From the NCBI GenBank assembly GCA_035771175.1, contig CM069594.1, positions 16,959,670 to 17,023,669 of the forward strand: DNA of 64,000 nt, written 5' to 3'. Origin of the DNA: Paratinospora sagittata. Its lineage: Eukaryota > Streptophyta > Magnoliopsida > Ranunculales > Menispermaceae. A model generated the notes under the pieces. It did not search any database. It was given only the letters and a program-made list of their open reading frames with translations, and was not told the origin of the DNA. The position numbers were made by a program, and so were the translations under genes. Positions 55,217-64,000 of the stretch are shown here, in pieces (position 1 is the first letter of the stretch; every line of letters starts with the position of its first letter).

Positions 55217-57247
55217 TGTAATGCCCCGTATGTATGGGTCAAACTTGTACGTTGACCATTACATATTTTCAAGCATATTTGTACATATATACGTATGAAC
55301 ATGATCTTAGAATAGTGTAAATGCAAGTATTTTAGGGCTATTGGTACCCTAGGAAACACTTAGAAAAATTTCAGATTTGGGTGCAGGAAGCGCGCTCCCT
55401 AAGCGGAGAAACGCGCTTCTATGGCAAACCAGAGAGCACCATTCTGGAAAGTGTAACGAAGCGTGCTTCCCAAGGGTAGAAGCGCGCTTCTAGGTGGGCC
55501 TGCAATTTTATTTTAAAAAAATATATTAAGTCGGTGAGGAGGTTTGTGCTGATTTTAAATAGCAAACTCGACCTTTCTAGCTCATGTTGAGCTTGCTGGA
55601 TTGAAAGAAACCCAGAGCAAAGGAAGAGGAAGAAGGGTTTGAGCTTGAAGATCAAAATCCAAGGTAAGGATTTGTGATTTTGGGTTAAAATTTACTGATT
55701 TGAACTCTTCTCTTCATTTTCTTCAACATATGTGACATGCAAGTGTTTTCCATGGCTAGAAGAAGAGTTGGAAAATGAGGGTTTTGTGCTAGAATTGAAT
55801 GAGTTGCTGGCTAAAACCATTGTAGATCAATTCCTTGTTGCTTGGTGAGTATTTTGATGTTAAAAATACTGATTTTCCATGGTTGGAAGTGGGTGTTCCA
55901 GAAATTATGGGTATAAGTTTTGGGAACCCATTTTCAATGGTAAACTACTGTGATTAGTTGTGTTTAATGGTTGAAAACTGATCTTGGATGATTGGTGATG
56001 ATGAATTACAAAAACTGGAACACAGAATGGGTGAATTTCGGGTTTGGTGATGAGCCCAAGTTTGGTACATGTGTTGGAAACTTAGAGTGTTGGGGATGTA
56101 TTGGTAAGTTGTTTATTAATGAATTGTGATTCATTGGTGATCAATTGATTAAATGTTTATGGCTGGAATTCATATTTAAGTGTGCTGCAATGTTGAATTG
56201 CAGAGAATTGATGTAAAATGAGTATGAACACAAGTGAGGTGCTTGTGTAGTAATTGTAAAGTTGGCGAATTCGATTAAGTATAGAAATTGTGGACTTAGG
56301 CAAAATCTTGTATTTGTGAGTATTTCTAATTTAGTTCTTATGTATGGCATTGTATTAAATAAACTCTGTTTTGATGAATTATGTGCATGTATGATTGCCA
56401 TGTTGCATTGTCTAATTAATGCATTTAAACTCTTTGATTTTAACATCGAATATACTTGGACTTACTTGAAGTAAGTGAAGTATATGATCAATTCCAAGGA
56501 GGGAAGTTTGTGGACTAGACCTCGGAATGATCAAGAGGATGGTTTGTTAAGATGAATTCTCCCTATATATGCATAATAGGGATACAAATTCACTTACTTA
56601 CCCGAGAGAGAGGATTTTATTTTTACGCATTGTATGATATGTATAGAGTGGGGAGGAATATATTTGAATCATGTATTGATAATTACATTTGAATTGCATA
56701 TGAGTTTACAATGATGATTTCAATGCCATGTTTTTGTATGGATGCATATATAATTCCATTATTAGACTACTCACTGAGCTTGCTGTAACTCACTCCACTC
56801 CCTTTTTATTATAGATGTTGATTACAAGGGTAAGGGCAAGGCTCTAGAGAGTTGATTGAGCTTGTCTCTTTGCCATTGTGAGTATGTTGGTTCTATACTT
56901 TTGTTTTTGGTATATATATATATAACACCAAACTATGTTTAATGGTTAGTGAGATGTATGAGTGACAAAGATACATGTATAGGATGATGTATATCTTTCA
57001 GGGAGACTTGAGATGTGTATAAGTCTTGTGAGAAAGAAAATGTTTTGTGTACATATCTATGAATGGGTTTGATATAAATGATGATGGTTGATTTGATGAG
57101 ACTATTAGGTGTTTGTGGAACTTCAAATTTATGGGAAGGTTCTACCGAAATTTTTAGTTATTTTGTATATTGTCATATACGTCTAGGTATGATGTATATG
57201 GTATTCTGTGTCGGTCATGACGTTAGCTTACGGAGGGGGTCGTGACA
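55217..57247 (+). repeat. Gypsy LTR (solo or truncated element), plus orientation
   Basis: 2031 bp from TGTAATGCCCCGTATG to GGGGGTCGTGACA; the ends resemble the G3 LTR and the fragment at 27422. It contains a perfect 12-bp palindrome GAAGCGCGCTTC (55479-55490) and related inverted arms at 55387/55412 and 55458. Flanks AAATC and CATTC do not match, so a clean target duplication is not shown. No PBS or coding region follows. Confidence 0.75.
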
Positions 57248-58674
57248 CATTCACTTTCCAAAACTTGCTAGATTTTCGTCGAAATCCACATCCATCTCCC
57301 TCTTTCCAAGTAATAGAACGGGGCTAACCCCTTATTCACACCTCAACAAAGATAGCCTCACGCTCTCATTACTCAATTTCAATTCAATCATTTCAAGGAT
57401 TGTGTTCCTTGTTAGGACAATCCAACTGCACAGTGAGCTCCAAAACCAATACTCACCCGGGACTAATTCCCAATGAAATGAATTCATGTTTTAACTTGTC
57501 CTTGCAAGTCTAACATGCACTGTTTTCTAAAGCATTTCATAAATGAAATTTAATACAAGAAACAGTCAAACACATAACATGCTTACATTGAAATCATTTT
57601 ATATCTACAATGCATTATAAGGAAACCAAGACAAGGAAAATACTCACAATGTACAGTGTATAGTTATCACAAGCTCACTTTCTACATAGCCACTATCAAG
57701 TAGCTCACCAAATTCACGAAAAACTCATTGAAGTTTTTACAAAGAATTTTAAATCAATCACAATTCTACACAAGTAGCTTACTTGTGTGCACATTCCAAA
57801 TCATCAATTCTTCACTTCTCTTGTACAAATTTCTGCAATTACAATTACCAATTCACATTTAATCATAATCTAACCATAATCTACATTAAACCATACAAAA
57901 ATATCACTCAAACAGTTCACAAAACTCTTAGCTATTTCAACACAACAAGGTTGGAAGAACTCCATTTTCAACCGTCAATTTTCGTCAATTTAACATGCCA
58001 TAGACATAAAATTCACCAAGGGATCACTTACCTATAATTTCATACAATAACTCCTCAATTTTCAGCTCAAACCCTCATTTCCCAATCCTCCAAACTAACT
58101 GTAAAAGTTCAGCTTTTTCACATATGTTGCACAAGTCGAAGAGAGGAATTCAAATATGAAGTTTTTAGCTAGCAAAGATCAATCCTTACATTGGATTTCA
58201 TCAACCCTAGCCTTTCCTCTTCTTCCCCTTTCGTTTCCTTTCTTTTATCCAGCTGCAGCATCCTCAAATGTTCTGAAATAATCGAGAATTTTCTTTAAAA
58301 CACGCACGAACTGCCTCACCGACCATTTAAAAAAAATTGTCAGAGCACCGAGGAGTGCGCTTCTCCTTCTCAGGAGCGCGTTTCTCATTGCCTTGAAACA
58401 AAATTTTTCTCTGGAAACCCGTGCGGTGCATCTCTAAAAATCCCAGAAAACTATCTCTCGGGTTTCACCTCAAGAGCGCACTTTTCAACATGCAGGGTGA
58501 AAATTTCACTGTCACATTCTAAATGCTATGTCTAGGGTCCAAAAGTACATATTACCCTAGAATACGCATAATTACCCTAGTATAAAGCCAGTAAGTATGT
58601 ATACGCATATAAATACGTCTGACAATATGTACAAGTCAACGTACATGTTTGACTCAACATTATGGGGTGTTATG
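57248..58674 (-). repeat. Related gypsy LTR in opposite orientation, 3' end missing
   Basis: The reverse complement starts CATAACACCCCATAATG and aligns with the start of the LTR at 55217 (GTCAAAC.TGTACGTTGAC). It carries the same AGCGCGTTTCTC-type hairpin text (about 58351-58390). The expected ...GTCGTGACA end is absent; the copy stops where it meets the other LTR at 57247. Confidence 0.7.
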
Positions 58675-58917
58675 GTAAGTCATTAATTACTTTAATTATT
58701 GCTAGATTAATCCCTTAGACAACTCAAAACCGACTTAGGATTTGAAGGGTCTTTGGCCTGTACCATACCGGTGCTCCATATGATAGCTTATTTTCCTTCT
58801 TTCTCGCTTACATGTTTGAGGTACCTAGCAGGCAGGTAGACAACTTGAAGTGATTCCAGCTCAGCATGTTCCCTCTACATCATCATATTTTAGTGATGGT
58901 CAAATCTTGCACCAACA
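58675..58917 (+). repeat. T 5' LTR, last 243 bp
   Basis: Ends CTTGCACCAACA, followed directly by a Tat-type PBS. Its start is replaced by the inverted gypsy LTR. Confidence 0.65.
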
Positions 58918-58939
58918 TTTGACGTTGTCTGTGGGGTAC
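58918..58939 (+). other. T primer-binding site region
   Basis: TTTGACGTTGTCTGTGGGGT; plant Tat/Retand elements carry TTTGGCGCCGTCTGTGGGGA here. Confidence 0.72.
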
Positions 58940-60236
58940 GACCCTTTGAGCCAAGATTAGCTTGTCCATCATGAGCCAGGAGGCAGACTCCCAACTTAAC
59001 TTGGAACCACCAACCTCTCCCATGGTACCCCGAGTTAGGTGAGGAAGACCTCCTTTGAACCCAGAGCGTAGCTCGACCTAGAAGCAGAGAGCTCAGCTGA
59101 GCAACATTAAGAAGAATGTTGAGACGATTCCCCAGATCGTGCTAAAACAACAACAAACATTGAGGAAAACACTTCCCCTTTGACCACCTCACAACATCCA
59201 ACCTCAGAAGGATGAAGTGAGCAAATGTTGGAGTGTCAGCTCGAAACCGAGAACAGTTGGGAGCCGAGGGGAACCTCGACTTAGATCCAACCACAAGTCT
59301 TTATCATTTGGAGACCTGCATCATTCTCTAAATGCTAAAAAAAATAGTTAGTGCTCAAAATCCGCCCACCCCACGTCGGTCTAGGAGGAAGAGAAAAACA
59401 ACAGGTAGCTTCTCTGCCAGGTCAGTACCTAAGAGGTCGTCCCAATCAAGGTGGACTGAATCCACCTAGTCGAGCAGAGGGGGTCCAACAAAACACTGCA
59501 AGGAGTATAAAGAGTTACCGTCTCCATTTATGGAAGAGATCCTCCAAGCGCCCCTACCATAGAATATCAAAACAACTAAGGTAGGAAGGTATGAAAGAAA
59601 GCGAGATCCTAGAGACCACATCTAGAACTACAAGTCCTGGATGGAGTTCAAGGGCTATGACGATTCAACCATGTGCAAAGGATTCCAAATCACCCTAAGC
59701 GGGCTAGCTCGAAAGTGGTATTGCAAACTACGACCTGACTTGACCTACTCCTTGAGCCACCTCTGCCACGAGTTTTTTGAGCACTTCGTAGGGCAAAAGG
59801 AGAGAGAGAGAGGCCGACAAATAACCTACTGGCGATCATGCAAAAATAAGGTGAAAGCTTGAAGGACTACCTAGCATACTTCAATGTTGAGGCCATATAG
59901 GCGGATGATTTTGATGACAACACATCCTTGACAGCATGTGTAGCAGAGCTCCGAGCTGGGAGGTTCCACTATTCCCTTGGCAAGAAACTCGAATGTCACA
60001 CCCTGGGTTGCACAGCGTGCCCCCTGCCCAGGTGTAGGCGCACCCCCTCGGGGCGAACGCCAGCCATTATGGATCCATAATATTGTCCCATCCCGGTATA
60101 GCCACCGCCACACAAGGACGTCTCTTGTACACGGGATCATTTGTCCCTACTATTCACTGATGAATAGTGCCCCAAAATCGAACTCAAGACCTCCTTTAAG
60201 GAGTCTGATTTCGCATTCTGAGTAGCCACTGAACCA

Positions 60237-60489
60237 TTGGCTTAGTGGTTACTAGGAATGCGAAATCAGACTCCTTAAGGGAGGTCTCGAGTTCGATTCC
60301 TAGGGAGGCCCTGCACTATTCATCAATGAATAGTGGGGACAAATGATCCCGTGTGCAAGAGACGTCCTTGTGTGGCGGTGGCTGTACCGGGATGGGACAA
60401 TATTATAGATCCATAATGGCTGGCGTTCGCCCCGAGGGGGTGCGCCCACACCTGGGTAGGGGGCACGCTGTGCAACCCAGGGTGTGACA
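60237..60489 (+). repeat. SINE-like unit, copy 2 (A and B box)
   Basis: The clearest copy: A box at 60238, B box at 60290, and the body ATAGATCCATAATGGCTGGC ... CACACCTGGGTAGGGGG. Forms a long stem with copy 1. Confidence 0.65.
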
Positions 60490-60504
60490 AAAAGGCCTTA
60501 TGTA

Positions 60505-60752
60505 TGGTTCAGTGGTTACTAGGAATGCGAAATCAGACTCCTTAAGGGAGGTCTCGAGTTCGTTTCTTAGGGAGGCCCTGCACTATTCATGAATAGTGGG
60601 GACAAATGATCCCAGGTACAAGAGACGTCCTTGTGTGGCTGTGGTTGTACCGGGATGGGACAATTTTATGGATCCATAATGGCTGGCGTTCGCCCCAAGG
60701 GGGTGCGCCCACACCTGGGTAGGGGGCACGCTGTGCAACCCAGGGTGTGACA
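60505..60752 (+). repeat. SINE-like unit, copy 3
   Basis: A box TGGTTCAGTGG (60505-60515); the B box is mutated (AGTTCGTTTCT). Separated from copy 2 by 15 bp. Confidence 0.63.
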
Positions 60753-61260
60753 TTGAACCTATAAGAAGCTCCTACACCGAGCTGAGAAGTTCTTTGACAC
60801 TGACGAGCAGAGTAATGCAAAGTGTGAAAAGGATTAACCAACTAAGGATTCAAATAAGAGCAAGAAGAGGAAAAAAGATGAACAAAAAAAGCTAAGGAAA
60901 AACCATCGAGGTAGTAAGAGGTCAGAGTATGGTCATCGAGACCAGAGGGGTGGGATGATGCCCCAAGGCATGTACACTGGTTACACACCCTTGAACACTT
61001 CTAGGGAATAGGTTATGCTAAAGATCCAAGATAGGGACTATGTATGCTGGCCCAAAAAGCTACAAACATTGCGAATTAGAGGGATAAGAAAAAATATTGC
61101 AGATACCACCGAGACCATGATCATAATACCAACAAGTGTTATAATCTCGAGGAAGAGATCGAAGCCCTGATTTGCAAAGGTCATCTCAAGGAGTATGTCA
61201 ATGACTCCAACTAGAGAAGAGTTGAATCGCCCGAAAAGAAAATAGGAGAGTAAGATAAGA

Positions 61261-62322
61261 AGATAAGGACCATCTTTGGAGGAGACTTGACCAAAACCTC
61301 CAAACAAGCTTTGGAAGCTTATGTCCGTGAAGCCAGGCTGAAAGTCTTGAGCTTAGGGTTCCGACCAATGAAGCAGGGGAGGAGTGATTTCGCAATCACT
61401 TTCATGGAAGATGAGGTGCAGGGCATACTTTGACCATATGCAGATGTTTTCGTCATTGCTATAAATGTAGGCAACTACAAAGTCCATCGGATGCTAGTCA
61501 ACAACGGGAACTCAACAAACATACTGTACTAGTCAGCCTTTGAGAAGCTTGGACTTTACAAGGGAGCAGCTCAGCCTGATCCATGTTCCACTTATTGGGT
61601 TCCCAAGAGACGAAGTTATGCCGGAAGGTCGAATTATACTTCCTATGACAACATGGGATTTTGATAACAAAGTCACGATTATGACAAACTTCCTAGTAGT
61701 TAAGTGCCACACAACATACAATGTTATCATAGGTCGACCACTTCTCAATAACTTAAGAGTCGTGGTGTCGATATACCACACTTAAGTTCCCAATAGAACG
61801 AGGTGTAGGTGTGGTGAAGGGGAACCAGGAAAAGCCACGGGAGTATTATGCTACAACAATGAAAAGGAAGTCAAGTCAGACCAAAAACCTCAAAATGTCA
61901 GAAGAAAGGCTTATGAAGCTAGAAGTATCGACCAGTTAGGACCTTGACCAGAGAGAAGCTATACCAGAACATGAAGCCCAAGACGAGTGGAAAGAGGTGC
62001 AGATCGCTGAAGATCCAACTAAGATTGTGAAGGTGGGAATTAGGATGAGCTCAGAACTCTCTGACCAGTTAATCAATGTGTCATGAGAACACAATGACAT
62101 CTTTACCTGGTCTCACGAGGACATGCATCGTATTTCATTGTCTCAACGTTAACCAGACGCGAAGCTGGTGAGACAAAATGGAAGAGCTCTTAGTTTGGAA
62201 AGGGCACAAGGCCTACGAGAAGAAGTCGAAAAGCTTCTGGCAGCTCAATTCATCAAGGAAGTGCTTTACCCTGATTGGTTGTCCAATGTGGTTATGGTGA
62301 AAAAGCCAAATGGGAAGTGGCG
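61261..62322 (+). pseudogene. pol: T protease and start of RT, truncated by G3
   Basis: Protease motif MLVNNGNSTNIL (about 61490-61527), where Tat elements usually have VDNGSSADIL: the active-site Asp is Asn. GRPLLNNLRVV follows (about 61735). The RT N-terminus (EEVEKLLAAQFIKEVLYPDW, then NVVMVKKPNGKWR; 62220-62322) stops inside the domain where the G3 LTR begins. There are several stops. Confidence 0.85.
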
Positions 62323-63433
62323 TGTACCACCCCGTACTGTTAGTGGGACCCTATCTTTGACTGGTATGTATCGTAAGCCGTATTTATATGTGTATATATG
62401 CGTATGTGTACATTTTATGTCCTTTTTTATTTTTTAGGGATTTGGGGTTGTGTGCCGATGTCGTAGGAGTATTGAAACCATAGGTGTGGACATTAGGGTG
62501 AAAAATATGCAAAAATTCTCATTATGGGCACTAGGAGAGCAGTGTGCTCCTCGTAAACGAAAAAATCATTCTAAAGCTTTATCAAACTATTCTTAAGCAA
62601 TCTTTGATGCAAATGAAGTAAAATTGTTTGTAAGGTCTAACCAATTTTTGAGCCTAATGTTTTACATTTTATATTGATTGATTTGTATTTCTTGAGCTTT
62701 ATTGTAATTGTCCTAATTGTTAAGAACAAACACTTACTAGTTTATCTCTTTGGTTTGATTTTAGTTGAAACAAACCGAGTTAAGTGATTGTGAATCACTT
62801 GTGATTCGAGGGTTGAAATCAAGGTCTAGTTTGACCCTTAATCTTGAAAAGAGTTTATAGGTTTATCCTTAGCCAGAAAAAAGATAGGTTTTCTTTGAAC
62901 TTCTAAAAAGACATTTGTAACGGTATGATTTACACCCTTGACGTGAATTTGAGATAGTGTAATCCTAGAGAAGGTTTCTCTAGGTGGGGATGTGGGAAAA
63001 GGTTTTTCAAACCACGTAAAAATTCTTGGGTCTTTGCATTTAAATTCTACATTTTACTATTGTACATGATCTATTTGAAAAAAATACCTCAACCAATTGA
63101 AGGATATCATAAGATAAGTTTAAAATTGACTTAATTGGCCAAAACACCCAATTCACCCCCCTCTTGGGTGTCCAACATAACTATCACTATATGTAGAATG
63201 GTATGCATATGGTGTGACATGAGTGGTTTTGCGGTTATGAATAAGATATGTTATCTTGTGAAATGATGAATATATGAAATGCGAAATTACAAGTATTTGA
63301 TGTTGATGACATATAAGGTATATACTGACAATGTGTATAGTCATGTAGGCTTATTTGGGTTCCAATTATGTCTGTATTAATGGGTAATTGAGATTCTGAG
63401 TCAGTCGTGATGTTTGTGAAAGGAGTCGTGACA
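62323..63433 (+). repeat. G3 5' LTR with a copia-like LTR remnant inside
   Basis: Starts TGTACCACCCCGTACTG and ends GGAGTCGTGACA, like the LTR at 55217. Between about 62570 and 63177 lies foreign text ending CCCAATTCACCCCCCTC...GTCCAACA, the end form of the copia-like LTRs here. The left limit of the remnant is not certain. Confidence 0.75.
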
Positions 63434-63437
63434 ACCT

Positions 63438-63455
63438 TGGTATCAAAGCATTAGG
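63438..63455 (+). other. G3 primer-binding site (tRNA-Met)
   Basis: TGGTATCAAAGCATTAGG, 4 nt after the LTR; consensus TGGTATCAGAGC with one change. Confidence 0.83.
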
Positions 63456-63648
63456 TTGAAAAAGCCTTAAAAACTAAAAGCCTTACTATATTATGTCTGT
63501 TTGTATTAGGTTAAAATGGGTAGATATGTATTCATAAGAAAATATTTATCCATTGTATATTATTACTTCTCTGTTGGTGCCTAATTACCTCCATGTGTAA
63601 ATTCTCAAGTTGTAATTGAGAAGGAGGATTAAGGTTGAAGTAGATCCA

Positions 63649-64000
63649 ATGGAAAATACATATTAGGATCATATTAAGAGGGTGGAAGAATTAGTAATGG
63701 CTTTAAGGCAACAAAATGTTCTATTAATAGAAATGGTTGCCAAGCTACGAGAGGATATCCATAGACCTGCAAGCCCAGTTGCCCTTGAAGTTGGACTAGT
63801 AAGGTTGAGCCAGTAGTAGCAGAGGAAACAGAGCCTTGACCGACTCCGATGACGGTAGATTGTCTATTAGAGAAAGAAGAAAAGATGATGAAAGCCTTTC
63901 ATAAGAGAAAGCACACTTATTTTCAAGATGGGATTAATATGACAGTTACAAAGAACTAGATTATGAGGATGGAGAAAATCTTCATGTCCATGCATGTTGA
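63649..64000 (+). pseudogene. G3 start of gag, decayed
   Basis: From the ATG at 63649 (MENTY, then a stop) a frame reads HIKRVEELVMALRQQNVLLI with a coiled-coil-like pattern; further stops follow near 63813 and 63838. The position after LTR and PBS suggests gag, but no diagnostic domain falls within the window. Confidence 0.5.

Larger units (their letters stand above)
59994..60752. mobile_element. SINE-like cluster: three copies of a ~245-bp unit
   Basis: Copy 1 (59994-60236) is inverted, copy 2 (60237-60489) is head-to-head with it and copy 3 (60505-60752) is a direct repeat of copy 2. In copy 2 TGGCTTAGTGG (60238-60248) fits an RNA polymerase III A box and AGTTCGATTCC (60290-60300) a B box, as in tRNA-derived SINEs. 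All copies end ...CCAGGGTGTGACA. Outer flanks TCGAA and TTGAA are a possible imperfect target duplication. No poly-A or poly-T tail is seen. Confidence 0.68.
58971..61260 (+). pseudogene. gag: T gag (Tat/Retand-like gypsy), split by SINE-like cluster
   Basis: A decayed N-terminus from MSQEADSQ (58971) is followed by the capsid domain at about 59640-59990: WMEFKGYDDSTMCKGFQITL, GLARKWYCKL, then SLKDYLAYFNVEA and GRFHYSLGKKL. The cluster 59994-60752 interrupts it, and gag resumes as LLHRAEKFFDTDEQSNAKCE. A K/R-rich tail and a knuckle of the form CRYHRDHDHNTNKC (about 61098-61139) follow. There are numerous stops and frameshifts. The strand is opposite to E2. Confidence 0.85.
62323..64000 (+). 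mobile_element. G3: 5' end of another gypsy element, running out of the window
   Basis: LTR (62323-63433), PBS and the beginning of a gag-like region. Inserted in the RT codons of T. The target duplication cannot be tested because the right end is outside the window. Confidence 0.8.

Noticed and set aside
55650..57000. Possible host gene exons
   Set aside because: Only short frames rich in stops are seen, and the stretch is flanked by LTR ends; it fits LTR interior sequence.
60237..60310. tRNA gene
   Set aside because: A and B boxes are present, but no acceptor stem or anticodon arm can be drawn; better explained as a tRNA-derived SINE-like unit.
59994..60752. MITE or DNA transposon with TGTCACACCC inverted ends
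   Set aside because: The inverted ends arise because copy 1 is inverted relative to copies 2 and 3; single units lack terminal inverted repeats.
62168..62437. Complete short protein crossing 62323
   Set aside because: The frame runs from the T RT into the G3 LTR by chance; only the part before 62323 is RT.

Overview
This window is plant nuclear DNA made almost entirely of nested LTR retrotransposons. I see no host gene, rRNA, tRNA gene or CRISPR array. The evidence for a plant is the element families: a Ty3/gypsy chromovirus with a Tekay/Del-type chromodomain, Tat/Athila-like gypsy elements primed by tRNA-Asp, and Ty1/copia-like (SIRE/Maximus-like) elements primed by initiator tRNA-Met. A dicot with a large, repeat-rich genome is plausible, but the species cannot be named from the sequence. 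Element names (G, C, E, T) are mine.

Layout. 1-6839: chromovirus G1 (plus strand), entering from outside the window, with decayed gag-pol and a 3' LTR. 6840-6974 and 26479-26786: two parts of an older copia-like LTR (C0) split by C1. 6975-26478: C1, a copia-like element with a gag and a second long reading frame (ORF2) but no pol. Inside C1 are a solo LTR (C3, 13789-16356, in ORF2), a minus-strand tRNA-Asp-primed element (E1, 17834-23783) and an inverted solo LTR (C4, 23831-25873), the last two in its 3' LTR. 26787-27657: unclassified sequence and an inverted gypsy LTR fragment. 27658-29139: solo LTR C5, inserted in the 5' LTR of C2. 29145-36208: C2, a second gag+ORF2 element. 36209-55216: E2, a minus-strand gag-protease element inserted in the 3' LTR of C2. 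E2 itself carries a solo LTR (E3, 39443-40978) and the complete chromovirus G2 (43088-53885). 55217-58674: two related gypsy LTRs in opposite orientations. 58675-62322: Tat-like element T, with a SINE-like cluster (59994-60752) in its gag. 62323-64000: start of another gypsy element (G3) inserted in the RT of T.

How the pieces work together. G1 and G2 are copies of one family: LTR, PBS, an extra 5' ORF (seen in G2), gag with a CCHC knuckle, protease-RT-RNase H-integrase-chromodomain, a short extra 3' ORF, PPT, LTR. C1, C2, E1 and E2 lack reverse transcriptase and integrase and would have needed enzymes from autonomous relatives. Target-site duplications fix the order of insertion: GTTGA (G2), CTTAT (E3), CTAAA (C3), CTTAC (E1), GCTTT/GCTTA (C4), TTTAT (C5).

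The most unusual signals are: (1) arrays of short inverted repeats (AGGACGCT / AGCGCCCT) through the copia-like LTRs, predicted to form a chain of hairpins and also hit by later insertions; (2) a similar ORF domain in a chromovirus 5' ORF and in ORF2 of the pol-less copia-like elements; (3) a duplicated primer-binding site in C1; (4) a palindromic SINE-like cluster.
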